Shown one piece after another: positions 53,225-62,068 of a DNA stretch of 64,000 nucleotides. The notes below the pieces were generated by a model. The model searched no databases and was not told where the DNA came from. It saw only the letters and a program-made list of their open reading frames with translations. The translations under genes were made by a program, and so were the position numbers. Origin of the DNA: JAEUHM01 sp964538625 (GTDB taxonomy: Bacteria > Verrucomicrobiota > Verrucomicrobiia > Verrucomicrobiales > Verrucomicrobiaceae); the NCBI GenBank assembly GCA_964538625.1, contig CAZIGH010000018.1, positions 1 through 64,000 on the forward strand, read 5' to 3'. The first letter of the stretch is position 1. Each line of letters begins with the position of its first letter.

Positions 53225-55801
53225 ATGTTCACCGCACTACACCCCCACCTCGCGGACTGGTTCCGGCACAGGTTTGGGACAGCTACTCCGGCTCAAGAGC
53301 AGTGTGTGCCTCACGTCATCGCGGGCCGCTCAGTGCTCCTCTCCTCACCCACGGGCAGCGGCAAGACGCTCGCTGGTTTCCTCGGCGTGCTGCATCACCT
53401 GTTGATGGAAAGAGACTCGAACACGCTTCAAAAACCGGGAGTAAGAGCGGTTTATGTCTCACCCCTGCGGGCGTTGACTTATGACATCGAGAAAAACTTG
53501 GCCACCCCGCTGCGAGAAATGGAGCTGGAGAGTGAGATTCTCATCGGCCTGCGCACGGGAGACAGCACCGCGAGCGAGCGCGCCAAAATACGCCGCAAGC
53601 CACCACATATCCTACTCACCACACCAGAATCGCTCGCCATCATGCTGCCGCAGAGAACTTGGAGTGAGGCGCTGCAGAGCACCCGCTTCGTGGTCATAGA
53701 TGAGCTGCATGCTATTGCCGAAAACAAGCGAGGCCCCCATCTGGCTCTCTCCCTTGAGCGGCTCGCCGCCCTCCAGGAACGGAACACGGAACCGGGAAAC
53801 CGGGCAAACCTGGCCCGCATCGGTCTCAGCGCCACCGCCGCTCCGCTGCCGCTTCTCGCTGAACTGCTCAGCGGATCAAACCGCCCCTGCGAGATCGTCA
53901 AGGCCACCGCTGCACGCAGGAGGCGTGTGGAAGTGCTGTCCCCTCTGAAGCGAGATCCCTATCCGGCGTCTGGCTGGACAGCCGCCCGCGTGCTGCATGA
54001 CATCGCACGCATTGTCGAGCAGAAGCAGTCCGTCATCATCTTCTGCAACACACGCAGCACCACAGAGAGCCTGGCCCTCCGACTGAAAAACGCCCTGCCT
54101 AAGCTCGCCTCACAAATCGAAGCCCATCACTCTTCGCTGGATCGTGACGTGCGTCTTGAAGTGGAAGACAGGCTCAAGCGCGGTGAGCTCCGTGCGGTTG
54201 TGTGCAGCACCAGCCTGGAGTTGGGCATCGACATCGGGGCCGTGGACGGCGTCGTCATGATCTCCACACCGAAAGGCATATCCCGAGCGCTTCAACGCAT
54301 TGGACGCAGCGGCCACAGCATCCATGAGGAAAGCCACGGCATCCTGGTAGCCACGAACATCAATGACCTCATGGAGTGCATCGTCTGCGCGGTCATGACT
54401 CGGCGTGAGCAGCTGGATGAAGTGCGTGTCATGGAAGCGCCGCTGGATGTGTTGGCTCAGCACCTCGTGGGCATGGCCCTGCATGGCGGCATCACGCCAG
54501 ACGAGGCTTTCAGCCTGGTGCGGCGCACCTTGCCCTTCAAAGCGTTGAGCCGACAGTGCTTTGATTCCGTGCTCCGCTACCTCGAAGGCGGGGGTGCATC
54601 CCTGGAAGCGCAGTATAGCGAGACCTTCGGCAAGATTTGTGTGATCGATGGCCGCCTCAGCGTTCCGCATAAGCGGGTAGAGCGTGACTACCTTGTAAAC
54701 GTAGGCACCATCCACAGCGACGGCATGGTCAACGTGCTCCTCGGCAAGCGACGTCTCGGCCAGGTGGAAGAAGGTTTTGTGACGGGCCTCAAAACGGGTG
54801 ACATCTTCGTGCTCGCTGGCCGCACCGTACGACTGGTGGAGACTGGCGTGGCGGAGATTTATGTGGAAGAGGCACGCGGAGCGCTGCCCACGGTGCCCTC
54901 ATGGAATGCGAACAAAATGCCGCTCTCATCCGGCTTGTGCACAGAGGTCACTCATCTGCGCACCGGGCTGGCGGAAAGGTTTGCGCGGGGGGATTCACCC
55001 GAGGCCATTACGGACTGGCTCGTGGAGGACTACCTCATTTCATCGTCAAATGCAGCGGCTATCGTGAGACACTGTACTCATCAACTCCGCGTGTCTGAGA
55101 TTCCTTGCCAGGGACGCTTTCTCATCGAGCGCTTTCAGGAAACTCGGCCAGACGGGACACCGGATGATGTGGTGCAGTTCTTTTTCCACTCCCTCATAGG
55201 GCGAAGCGCAAACAATGCTCTCTCACGCATCATCGCGCATAGACTGAAGGAGGCTGTGGGCGGGAATGCGCTTGTCACCATCGACGACTACGGGTTCCTC
55301 CTCGCACTCAAGCACTTTCAGGACCTGGAGCTGGACGCGTGGAAAGAGTTGTTCCGGTGTGAAGATGCCATGAAGAACCTCCGTGCCGCTCTGGAGGAGA
55401 GTGATCTCGTGCGCTGGCAGTTTCGTGGCGTGGCGCAGACGGCATTGATGGTGCCTCGCAATCTCCCAGGACAACAGCGCCGCATCAAGCAGCTCCGCTT
55501 CAGCGCGGACATCCTGTTTAACGTCCTGAGGGATCATGAGCCGAACCACCCCGTGCTTCAGCAGTCCATCAAGGAGGCGACGCACAGCTTCCTGGATACC
55601 GACCGGGCGCTCGCTTTCCTCAGTGAAGTGCAGACGATGTCATGGAATCTCATCCACGTGCCGGTCGTGAGTCCCTTCTCCTTCGGCATCTACGCGTCCC
55701 GCATCCGCGAGAGCCTCATGCTGGAGGACCCCGAGGAAGCCATCGAGCGCCTCTGGAGGAACTTTGAACGCCATCTGGCCGCAGAAGGTTTGACAGAATA
55801 A
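53225..55801 (+). CDS. Lhr-type DEAD/DEAH superfamily 2 helicase
   Basis: This 858-residue helicase has Walker A SPTGSGKT (41-48), motif Ia YVSPLRALTYD, Ib TTPESLAIML, DEAH-type box DELH (159-162), motif III LSATAAPL, motif IV IIFCNTRSTTESL, motif V CSTSLELGIDIG and motif VI QRIGRSGHS. The C-terminal Lhr-core winged-helix and DUF4145-like parts follow (TGDIFVLAGRTVRL, LRAALEESDLVRWQFRG). Length fits the Lhr-core type (about 800-900) rather than full Lhr (about 1500). It probably unwinds DNA-RNA hybrids or repair intermediates. It follows the beta-CASP nuclease. Confidence 0.9.
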   Translation: MFTALHPHLADWFRHRFGTATPAQEQCVPHVIAGRSVLLSSPTGSGKTLAGFLGVLHHLLMERDSNTLQKPGVRAVYVSPLRALTYDIEKNLATPLREMELESEILIGLRTGDSTASERAKIRRKPPHILLTTPESLAIMLPQRTWSEALQSTRFVVIDELHAIAENKRGPHLALSLERLAALQERNTEPGNRANLARIGLSATAAPLPLLAELLSGSNRPCEIVKATAARRRRVEVLSPLKRDPYPASGWTAARVLHDIARIVEQKQSVIIFCNTRSTTESLALRLKNALPKLASQIEAHHSSLDRDVRLEVEDRLKRGELRAVVCSTSLELGIDIGAVDGVVMISTPKGISRALQRIGRSGHSIHEESHGILVATNINDLMECIVCAVMTRREQLDEVRVMEAPLDVLAQHLVGMALHGGITPDEAFSLVRRTLPFKALSRQCFDSVLRYLEGGGASLEAQYSETFGKICVIDGRLSVPHKRVERDYLVNVGTIHSDGMVNVLLGKRRLGQVEEGFVTGLKTGDIFVLAGRTVRLVETGVAEIYVEEARGALPTVPSWNANKMPLSSGLCTEVTHLRTGLAERFARGDSPEAITDWLVEDYLISSSNAAAIVRHCTHQLRVSEIPCQGRFLIERFQETRPDGTPDDVVQFFFHSLIGRSANNALSRIIAHRLKEAVGGNALVTIDDYGFLLALKHFQDLELDAWKELFRCEDAMKNLRAALEESDLVRWQFRGVAQTALMVPRNLPGQQRRIKQLRFSADILFNVLRDHEPNHPVLQQSIKEATHSFLDTDRALAFLSEVQTMSWNLIHVPVVSPFSFGIYASRIRESLMLEDPEEAIERLWRNFERHLAAEGLTE

Positions 55802-55843
55802 TCCGTGCGGCGGTGGACTCCTATCTTACGTAACATCTCGTCG

Positions 55844-56194
55844 ATGCGCCTCACTTGTGTCATTTCCATGCTGTTGCTGCTGCTCACCCAGAGCGTGCAG
55901 GCAGATTGGTTTTCGCATGGCGATGGCGGCTGTGACATGGCGTGTTGTGCGGAGTTTACCGGTGAGGACGAGTGCCTCTGTAACGGGCCGGAAGCTCCAC
56001 GGGATTCCACCCCAGCGCTCCCGCCTGCTGAGTTGAGAGCGGTGTGCCCGGTGGCGACATGGCGTGGCGAGGTGGTGCTGAACCCGCCACCAGTTCTTGA
56101 CTCGGGGAATGTCGGCATCAGCCGCACATTCGTCCATGGGCCGCACTTCCCTTCTGTGGGACTGCCGGTGCTGTTCTGCTCGTATCTGCTCTGA
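55844..56194 (+). CDS. Secreted cysteine-containing hypothetical protein upstream of copper oxidase
   Basis: This 116-residue protein starts at 55844 with a signal peptide (MRLTCVISMLLLLLTQSVQA). A short acidic segment follows with five closely spaced Cys (CDMACCAEFTGEDECLCNG), then an extended Pro-rich tail (GNVGISRTFVHGPHFPSVGL). The frame is open from GTG 55805, but the ATG fits the signal peptide. It lies 103 bp before the multicopper oxidase gene on the same strand. The cluster of Cys plus His suggests metal binding. No family is recognised; a role in copper handling is inferred from its position. Confidence 0.55.
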   Translation: MRLTCVISMLLLLLTQSVQADWFSHGDGGCDMACCAEFTGEDECLCNGPEAPRDSTPALPPAELRAVCPVATWRGEVVLNPPPVLDSGNVGISRTFVHGPHFPSVGLPVLFCSYLL

Positions 56195-56296
56195 GTCTGC
56201 GCCTGTCACAGGTGCATTGTGCCCAGCCGTCGCGCGTGGTCTGACACAGACGCTGCGGTTGTAGGCCTCCGCTGAGCTTCGAAGACGCAGACTGCC

Positions 56297-58351
56297 ATGA
56301 AACAACTTGTCTCATTTTCTATCTTGTCGCTCGCCCGCCTGGTGATGGCGTGCGAAGACTGCAAACCCCAACCCTATGCCGGCCCCGTGGTGGAGTATGA
56401 TCTCACCATCTCGGAGCAGCGCATTCCATCCGCCGGGGGAACTGTGATGGCGCTGACCATCAATGGTTCCATACCTGGGCCTGTGTTGCGCTTCCGAGAG
56501 GGAGACGTGGCCCGTATTCGTGTGCACAACCACCTTCGTCAGGGGGAGACATCCATCCATTGGCACGGCCTTCTGCTGCCGAATGAACAGGATGGCGTGC
56601 CACACCTTACGACGCCTCCCATCATGCCTGGTGGCACCCACACGTTTCAGTTCCAGCTGCGTCACAGCGGCACTTACTGGTATCACTCCCACACCCATCT
56701 TCAGGAGCAGCGCGGAGTGTATGGGGCCATCGTGGTCACACCTCCAGGAGGGGAGCGCATAAGGGCAGACAGGGATGAAGTGCTGGTGCTCTCTGACTGG
56801 ACCAACGTGCACCCTGACCAAGTGATGCGTATGCTCATGCGCGGCAGCGAATACTTCGGCATCAAGAGGGGAAATGCACCATCCATCGCAGGAGCCATAC
56901 GCGAGGGACGATTTGGCGACTACCTCCGGCGGGAGTGGGACCGGATGCGCCCCATGGACCTCTCGGATGTGGGTTACGATGCCTTTTGGATAAACGGAAA
57001 GCCGCAGATTCGACTCGGAGGCAAACCGGGAGAGCGCATTCGCTTTCGCATCGTAAACGCTTCTGCTGCCACCTACTGGTATTTGCACTCGTCGGCAGGT
57101 CCCATGACCATCGTCTCAGCAGACGGTCCGGAAGTGGAACCGGTGGAGGTGGGGCGATTTCTGATGGCCATCGCAGAGACCTATGATGTCATGGTTACGG
57201 TGCCGCCCAGCGGCGAGTATGAGCTGCGCGCCACGGCGCAGGACGGCAGTGGGCACACCTCCGCTTTCTTCGGCAGCGGGAGGTTTCATCCCGCGTCTGA
57301 TCCACCGAAGGCGGACTTGTATGGGATGGAGGAAATGGTGACACTGGCGCTTGAGGAGCAGGAGGACGATCCGCGTGCTTCTTTGAATCTGCCACGCCCC
57401 GGAAGCCCTTACCGCGTGTTGAGTGCGCTCCATGACACTTCGCTACCGGCGCATCTCCCCAGGCGGAAGATCACCCTACATCTCACGGGTGACATGGACC
57501 GCTACGTTTGGAGCTTCGATGGGAAGACGATGGCTAGGGAACCCTACATCCTCATCAAGAAGGGTGAGATCATCGAGCTGGAACTTATCAATGACTCCAT
57601 GATGCACCACCCCATTCATCTGCACGGTCACTTCTTTCGTCTGCTGACAGGACAGGGTGGCCGTTCACCGCTGAAACACACCGTGGACGTGCCACCCATG
57701 AGCAAGCGGGTGGTGGAGTTTGAGGCGAATGAGGAAAAGGACTGGCTGCTGCACTGCCACATCCTCTACCACATGATGAGTGGCATGGGCCGCGTGTTCC
57801 GCTACGAGACCGGGGCAGAGATGAAGGAACATGCTGCCGGCCTTGGAGAGCATGGCCATGATATGAGTTACCTCTGGGGCACGGCTTCGGTGCAGACTCA
57901 CATGAGCGAGGGCTTGATCCAGTGGATGAACCCTAAGAACGACCTGCTGCTAAGCTGGGAGGCGGGTTGGGGAAATGTCGAGCGCATGGAGTATGAGTTG
58001 GACCTGCTCTACCAGCGCTACTTCAGCGCGAACTTACAGGCATTTGCCGGGGTGCGTTTCACTAATCACGAAGATGCAGAGAACCGTGCGTTGACAGGCA
58101 TTCAATACCGCTTGCCACTCTTTGCGTGGTTCACCGCGAGCGTGGACAGCGGGGGTGATACACGCTTTACCCTGGCCAAGAGCTTCCAGATCACTCCCCG
58201 GTTGGCCATGTTTGGAGAGGTGCAGTATGACACGAACACCCAGTGGGAGTGGAGCGCCGGGGCAGATTACACACTGACGCGCCAACTCTCCCTCATCGCT
58301 CAATATCACGCGGATTACGGCTTTGGTGCCGGTCTGCAACTACGCTTTTGA
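56297..58351 (+). CDS. Multicopper oxidase fused to CopB-like outer-membrane barrel
   Basis: This 684-residue protein begins with a Sec signal ending near LSLARLVMA. Residues about 28-505 form a three-cupredoxin oxidase: copper sites HWH (88-90), HSH (130-132), HHPIHLHGH (437-445) and HCHILYHMMSGM (486-497), giving type 1 ligands His438, Cys487, His492 and Met497. After a His-rich linker (HAAGLGEHGHDM), residues 530-684 resemble CopB: about ten amphipathic beta strands, e.g. NDLLLSWEAGWG, LQAFAGVRFT, LAMFGEVQYD, WSAGADYTL, and a final LQLRF with terminal Phe. CopA and CopB are normally separate. Cu(I) oxidation at the outer membrane is the likely role. Confidence 0.85.
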   Translation: MKQLVSFSILSLARLVMACEDCKPQPYAGPVVEYDLTISEQRIPSAGGTVMALTINGSIPGPVLRFREGDVARIRVHNHLRQGETSIHWHGLLLPNEQDGVPHLTTPPIMPGGTHTFQFQLRHSGTYWYHSHTHLQEQRGVYGAIVVTPPGGERIRADRDEVLVLSDWTNVHPDQVMRMLMRGSEYFGIKRGNAPSIAGAIREGRFGDYLRREWDRMRPMDLSDVGYDAFWINGKPQIRLGGKPGERIRFRIVNASAATYWYLHSSAGPMTIVSADGPEVEPVEVGRFLMAIAETYDVMVTVPPSGEYELRATAQDGSGHTSAFFGSGRFHPASDPPKADLYGMEEMVTLALEEQEDDPRASLNLPRPGSPYRVLSALHDTSLPAHLPRRKITLHLTGDMDRYVWSFDGKTMAREPYILIKKGEIIELELINDSMMHHPIHLHGHFFRLLTGQGGRSPLKHTVDVPPMSKRVVEFEANEEKDWLLHCHILYHMMSGMGRVFRYETGAEMKEHAAGLGEHGHDMSYLWGTASVQTHMSEGLIQWMNPKNDLLLSWEAGWGNVERMEYELDLLYQRYFSANLQAFAGVRFTNHEDAENRALTGIQYRLPLFAWFTASVDSGGDTRFTLAKSFQITPRLAMFGEVQYDTNTQWEWSAGADYTLTRQLSLIAQYHADYGFGAGLQLRF

Positions 58352-58394
58352 CGGCAAAATGCCGCCACATCAAAACCCAAACAAACCGCATACC

Positions 58395-58625
58395 ATGAAA
58401 ACACTCGCAATCCTCATCACACTCGCAGCAGGCAGCGCACTTCACGCGGCCGACTCCAAGCCATATCCGCTGACGACCTGCATCGTCACCGACAACAAGC
58501 TCGGAAGCATGGGCAAGATCATCACCAAAGTGTATGATGGCCAGGAGGTGAAGTTCTGCTGCAAGCCCTGCATCAAGAAGTTCGAAGCCAATCCGGCGAA
58601 GTTCCTTGGCAAGCTCAAGAAGTAG
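58395..58625 (+). CDS. Small periplasmic TRASH/YHS-like metal-binding protein
   Basis: This 76-residue protein starts at ATG 58395 with a signal peptide (MKTLAILITLAAGSALHA). The mature part has TTCIVTDNKLGSMGK, VYDGQEVKFCCKPCIKKFEA and PAKFLGKL. The single Cys followed by the Cys-Cys-x-x-Cys and aromatic/Lys pattern resembles TRASH/YHS domains that bind copper or other soft metals. It lies 43 bp after the copper oxidase gene, in the same direction, and before a strong hairpin and the P-type ATPase gene. It is likely a periplasmic copper carrier; the partner is inferred from context. Confidence 0.7.
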   Translation: MKTLAILITLAAGSALHAADSKPYPLTTCIVTDNKLGSMGKIITKVYDGQEVKFCCKPCIKKFEANPAKFLGKLKK

Positions 58626-58653
58626 TCAAACCACACATCATCGGCACAATGCA

Positions 58654-58685
58654 GGATAACCGCTGCGAAGACGCGGCGGTTATCC
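58654..58685 (+). terminator. Strong stem-loop before the copper ATPase gene
   Basis: A 10-bp perfect stem GGATAACCGC/GCGGTTATCC is extended by three more pairs (one G-T) around the 6-nt loop GAAGAC. It lies 28 bp after the small metal-protein stop and 25 bp before the ATPase ATG. No U-tract follows, so it may be a partial terminator, an RNA-processing hairpin or a protein-binding structure rather than a full terminator. Confidence 0.5.
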
Positions 58686-58710
58686 ATGCGTAGGGTTGCC
58701 TCGTCAAGCC

Positions 58711-60924
58711 ATGCACTCTCACTCTCCATCCCAAACACCGTCGTGCTGCCACTGCGGAGCGCATCACCGCGATGCGGCCATCGTCGCCTCTGCCAAGGCG
58801 AAGTATTTCTGCCCCATGTGTCCAGGCGTGGAGTCAGACCGACCCGGCATCTGCCCCAAGTGCGGCATGGCGCTGGAGCGCAACTTGACGTTTGGTCCTG
58901 AGGATGACGGAGACAACCCCGAGCTGCGTGATATGACGCACCGCTTCTGGTGGGGATTGGCGCTGACACTGCCCGTCTTTGTCACCGGCATGGCGCATCT
59001 GATCCCGGCGTGGAGCCACGCGGACTGGGTGAGTGGCAGTGCATCTCGCTGGATGCAGTTCCTCCTGGCGACGCTGGTGGTGCTGGTCGCAGGGGCACCG
59101 TTTTTCGGGCGCGCTTGGTCTTCGCTGAAGCATCGCAGCATGAACATGTTCACCCTCATCGCCATGGGTGTGGGGGCCGCATACTTCTTCAGCGCGGCGG
59201 TGATGCTGGTGCCGCAGGTCTTCGCAGAAAGGATGCGTGACGCGCATGGCAATCTGCCGCTCTACTTCGAGGCAGCGGCGGTGATAGTGGTGCTTGCCTT
59301 GCTCGGGCAGGTGCTGGAGCTGAGGGCTAGAGATCGCACCGGAGGTGCCATCCGCGAACTGATGGGGCTTCAGCCAAAAACGGCGCGGCTGGTGAAGCCG
59401 GAGGGAGAGGTGGATATACCGCTGGAGGACGTACGAGTGGGAGACCTGCTACGGGTTCGGCCTGGCGAGAAGATGCCTGTGGACGGTACGGTGAAGGAAG
59501 GCAGAAGTCATGTGGATGAGTCCATGCTCACCGGCGAGCCAGAGCCGGCGGAGAAGCAGCCTGGAGATGAGGTGTCCTGCGGCACGCTGAATCAGCACGG
59601 AAGTCTCATCATCGCGGCATCGCGGGTGGGTCCTGAGACCACGCTGGCCCAGATCACGCAGTTGGTAGGTCAGGCACAGCGGAGCCGGGCACCGGTGCAG
59701 GAGGTAGTGGATCGCGTAGCAGCGTGGTTTGTGCCCGCAGTGCTTGGCGTCGCGGTGCTCGCTTTTGTTGGCTGGTGGTGGCTGGGTCCTGAGCCTAGGC
59801 TTGCTCATGCGCTGGTGGCTGCGGTGTCGGTGCTCATCATCGCCTGTCCTTGTGCACTCGGTCTTGCCACTCCGATGAGCATCATGGTGGGCATAGGCAG
59901 GGGAGCAAAAGAGGGCGTGCTCTTCAAGGACGCGACCGCTATCGAGAAACTGTCGGACATGACCCTGCTGGCGGTGGACAAGACGGGAACACTCACTCTG
60001 GGGCGTCCAGAGCTGGATCGTGTGGTGCTGGATACCAGGTCTAGTTTGACCGAGGTGGAGGCACTGCGTCTGGCCGCCGCAGTGGAGACTGGCAGCGAAC
60101 ACCCGCTTGGCCGCGCGATCGTGCAGGCGGCCGCCGGGCGTGAACTGGTGCCGGCGCTGGCGAGTGACTTCCACAGCGTGCCTGCGGGAGGCGTCAGGGC
60201 CACGGTGGATGGCAGGGCCGTAATCGCGGGCAAAGCGGAGTTTCTTCGCGAAGTCGGCGTGTTGGGCGTGGATGAAATGGAGCGGGAAACGGAGCCACTC
60301 CGAAGGGAGGGACGCTCCGCCGTCTATCTGGCAGTAGATGGCGTGGCGGTGGCGGCGTTTCTGGTTACAGACCCTGTTAAACCTACGTCCAAGGCGGCGG
60401 TGGATGAGCTTCGTGCTCTCGGAGTAGAACTTGTCATGCTTACCGGTGATCACCTTCACATGGCGGAGCGTGTGGCGCAGGCGGTTGGCATTTCGACATA
60501 CCGGGCAGGCCTGACGCCGCAGGAGAAACACTCCATTGTGGAGAGCCTGAAATCCCAGGGGCAGGTGACGGCCATGGCGGGAGATGGGGTCAATGATGCG
60601 CCCGCGCTCGCAGCGGCGGATGTGGGAATAGCTATGGGCACGGGCACGGACATCGCCATGCAGACGGCACAGGTGACGCTGATGAGTGGTGACTTGCGTG
60701 GCATCGTGAAGGCCGTACGCCTGGCGCGTGCCATGCGGCGGAACATCCGGCAGAACCTTTTGTTTGCCTTCCTGTACAACGCACTTGGAGTTCCGCTGGC
60801 CGCCGGGGCACTGTTTCCGTTTTTTGGAGTGTTGCTCAGTCCCATGGTGGCGGGTCTGGCCATGAGTTTCAGCTCCGTGTCGGTGGTGGCGAACGCGCTG
60901 CGGCTGGGCAGACAGCCATTGTGA
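58711..60924 (+). CDS. copA: Copper-translocating P1B-type ATPase with N-terminal metal-binding domain
   Basis: This 737-residue efflux pump starts at 58711. The N-terminus is His/Cys-rich (SCCHCGAHH, then FCPMCPGVESDRPGICPKCG), a YHS-like heavy-metal-binding domain instead of the usual ferredoxin-like HMA domain. Core motifs: TGEPEPAEK, the transmembrane metal site CPC (379-381, IACPCALGLATP), phosphorylation site DKTGTLT (Asp423), SEHPLGRAI, TGDHLHMAE, GDGVNDAPAL, FLYNALGVPLAAGAL and MSFSSVSVVANALRL. CPC with these helices indicates Cu(I) or Ag(I) export across the inner membrane. It completes the copper cluster started by the secreted oxidase-CopB fusion. Confidence 0.93.
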   Translation: MHSHSPSQTPSCCHCGAHHRDAAIVASAKAKYFCPMCPGVESDRPGICPKCGMALERNLTFGPEDDGDNPELRDMTHRFWWGLALTLPVFVTGMAHLIPAWSHADWVSGSASRWMQFLLATLVVLVAGAPFFGRAWSSLKHRSMNMFTLIAMGVGAAYFFSAAVMLVPQVFAERMRDAHGNLPLYFEAAAVIVVLALLGQVLELRARDRTGGAIRELMGLQPKTARLVKPEGEVDIPLEDVRVGDLLRVRPGEKMPVDGTVKEGRSHVDESMLTGEPEPAEKQPGDEVSCGTLNQHGSLIIAASRVGPETTLAQITQLVGQAQRSRAPVQEVVDRVAAWFVPAVLGVAVLAFVGWWWLGPEPRLAHALVAAVSVLIIACPCALGLATPMSIMVGIGRGAKEGVLFKDATAIEKLSDMTLLAVDKTGTLTLGRPELDRVVLDTRSSLTEVEALRLAAAVETGSEHPLGRAIVQAAAGRELVPALASDFHSVPAGGVRATVDGRAVIAGKAEFLREVGVLGVDEMERETEPLRREGRSAVYLAVDGVAVAAFLVTDPVKPTSKAAVDELRALGVELVMLTGDHLHMAERVAQAVGISTYRAGLTPQEKHSIVESLKSQGQVTAMAGDGVNDAPALAAADVGIAMGTGTDIAMQTAQVTLMSGDLRGIVKAVRLARAMRRNIRQNLLFAFLYNALGVPLAAGALFPFFGVLLSPMVAGLAMSFSSVSVVANALRLGRQPL

Positions 60925-61017
60925 CATTTTCTTCACATGGGCCACTTTGCCTGTCCTGTCCGTTCAGGTCACTGATGGGCCGCCTTCAAGACATCACCAA
61001 CCTACGATAGCCTCAAC

Positions 61018-61977
61018 ATGAAGCCCTATTTTGCCACTCTCTTTCTTGCCGCCATCGGCCTTACCAGCGTGCGCGCTGCGGAAAAAATCTCCGTTGATCC
61101 TGCCATCGGTGCCTACCAGACGGTGAGCGGTGTTTCCGGAAACCTGAACTCCATCGGTTCCGATACGCTGAACAACCTCATGACGCTGTGGGCTGAAGGT
61201 TTCAAGGCTCGCTATCCGAACGTCAACATTCAGATCGAGGGCAAGGGCTCCGCCACTGCACCACCGGCCCTCATTGAGGGCACCGCGCAGCTTGGACCGA
61301 TGAGCCGTGCGATGAAGCAGGAGGAGATCGACGCTTTCGAGAAGAAGTTCGGCTACAAGCCCACGGAGATCAAGGTGGCGGTGGATGCGCTGGCGGTGTT
61401 CGCACACAAGGACAATCCCATCAAGGGTCTGACCATGCAGCAGGTGGACGCCATCTTCTCCACCACGCGCAAGAGCGGTGGACCAGACATCACCACTTGG
61501 GACCAGGTGGGCCTCGCAGACTGGGCCGGCCGCGCTATCTCGCTCTACGGCCGCAACAGCGCCTCGGGCACTTACGGATTTTTCAAGGATCACGCATTGG
61601 CAAAGGGTGACTTCAAGGCCACGGTGAAAGAGCAACCAGGTTCCTCGGCGGTCGTGCAGGGCATCAGTTCCGATCAGTATGGTCTCGGTTACTCCGGCAT
61701 CGGCTACATCACCCCTGGCGTGAAGGCTGTTCCTCTGGCGGCTGAGGGTGACCAGTTCGTGGAGGCAAACTATGCCAACTGCCTCAGCGGGGACTATCCC
61801 CTGGGCCGCTTCCTTTTCATCTACATCAACAAGAAGCCCGGTGCTCCGGCTGACACATTGACCACGGAGTTCGTGAAGTTCATCGTGTCCAAAGAAGGTC
61901 AGGAGGTGGTGCTCAAAGATGGCTACTACCCCATTCCTGCTGAGGCTGCTACCGAGACTCTCGAAGCGCTGAAGTAA
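61018..61977 (+). CDS. pstS: PstS-family phosphate-binding protein
   Basis: This 319-residue periplasmic protein has a signal peptide (MKPYFATLFLAAIGLTSVRA) and the PBP-like type II fold. Phosphate-binding blocks are NLNSIGSDTLNNLMTLWAEG, QIEGKGSATAPPALIEGTAQLGPMSR (split here by a turn), YGRNSASGTYGFFKDHAL and SDQYGLGYSGIGY. It would capture phosphate for an ABC importer. The pstC, pstA and pstB genes do not follow; a strong terminator does, so it is monocistronic in this window. Some solitary PstS-like proteins act in sensing or adhesion, so phosphate import is likely but not proven. Confidence 0.85.
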   Translation: MKPYFATLFLAAIGLTSVRAAEKISVDPAIGAYQTVSGVSGNLNSIGSDTLNNLMTLWAEGFKARYPNVNIQIEGKGSATAPPALIEGTAQLGPMSRAMKQEEIDAFEKKFGYKPTEIKVAVDALAVFAHKDNPIKGLTMQQVDAIFSTTRKSGGPDITTWDQVGLADWAGRAISLYGRNSASGTYGFFKDHALAKGDFKATVKEQPGSSAVVQGISSDQYGLGYSGIGYITPGVKAVPLAAEGDQFVEANYANCLSGDYPLGRFLFIYINKKPGAPADTLTTEFVKFIVSKEGQEVVLKDGYYPIPAEAATETLEALK

Positions 61978-62008
61978 GACAAGCCTTATTCCACCCCCAA
62001 AACCGGCG

Positions 62009-62038
62009 AACCCGCAGCATGAAAGTGCTGCGGGTTCT
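62009..62038 (+). terminator. Rho-independent terminator of pstS
   Basis: A perfect 12-bp stem GAACCCGCAGCA/TGCTGCGGGTTC with a 6-nt loop TGAAAG lies 32 bp after the pstS stop, followed by the T-rich run TTCTTCTTC. It lies 30 bp before the convergent YlbF-family stop and could serve both genes. Confidence 0.85.
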
Positions 62039-62068
62039 TCTTCGTCGAAGCACTCAAAAACCTCGGGA

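Noticed and set aside
60920..60937. Inverted repeat TGTGA-N8-TCACA at the end of the copper ATPase gene, considered as a CRP or Pho site
   Set aside because: The spacer is 8 rather than 6 bp and it overlaps the stop codon; it does not match a Pho box direct repeat. Too weak to annotate.
59449..60945. Minus-strand frame (498 codons) inside the copper ATPase gene
   Set aside because: Composition (His/Arg/Gln-rich) is typical of antisense frames, and the sense frame has every P-type ATPase motif.
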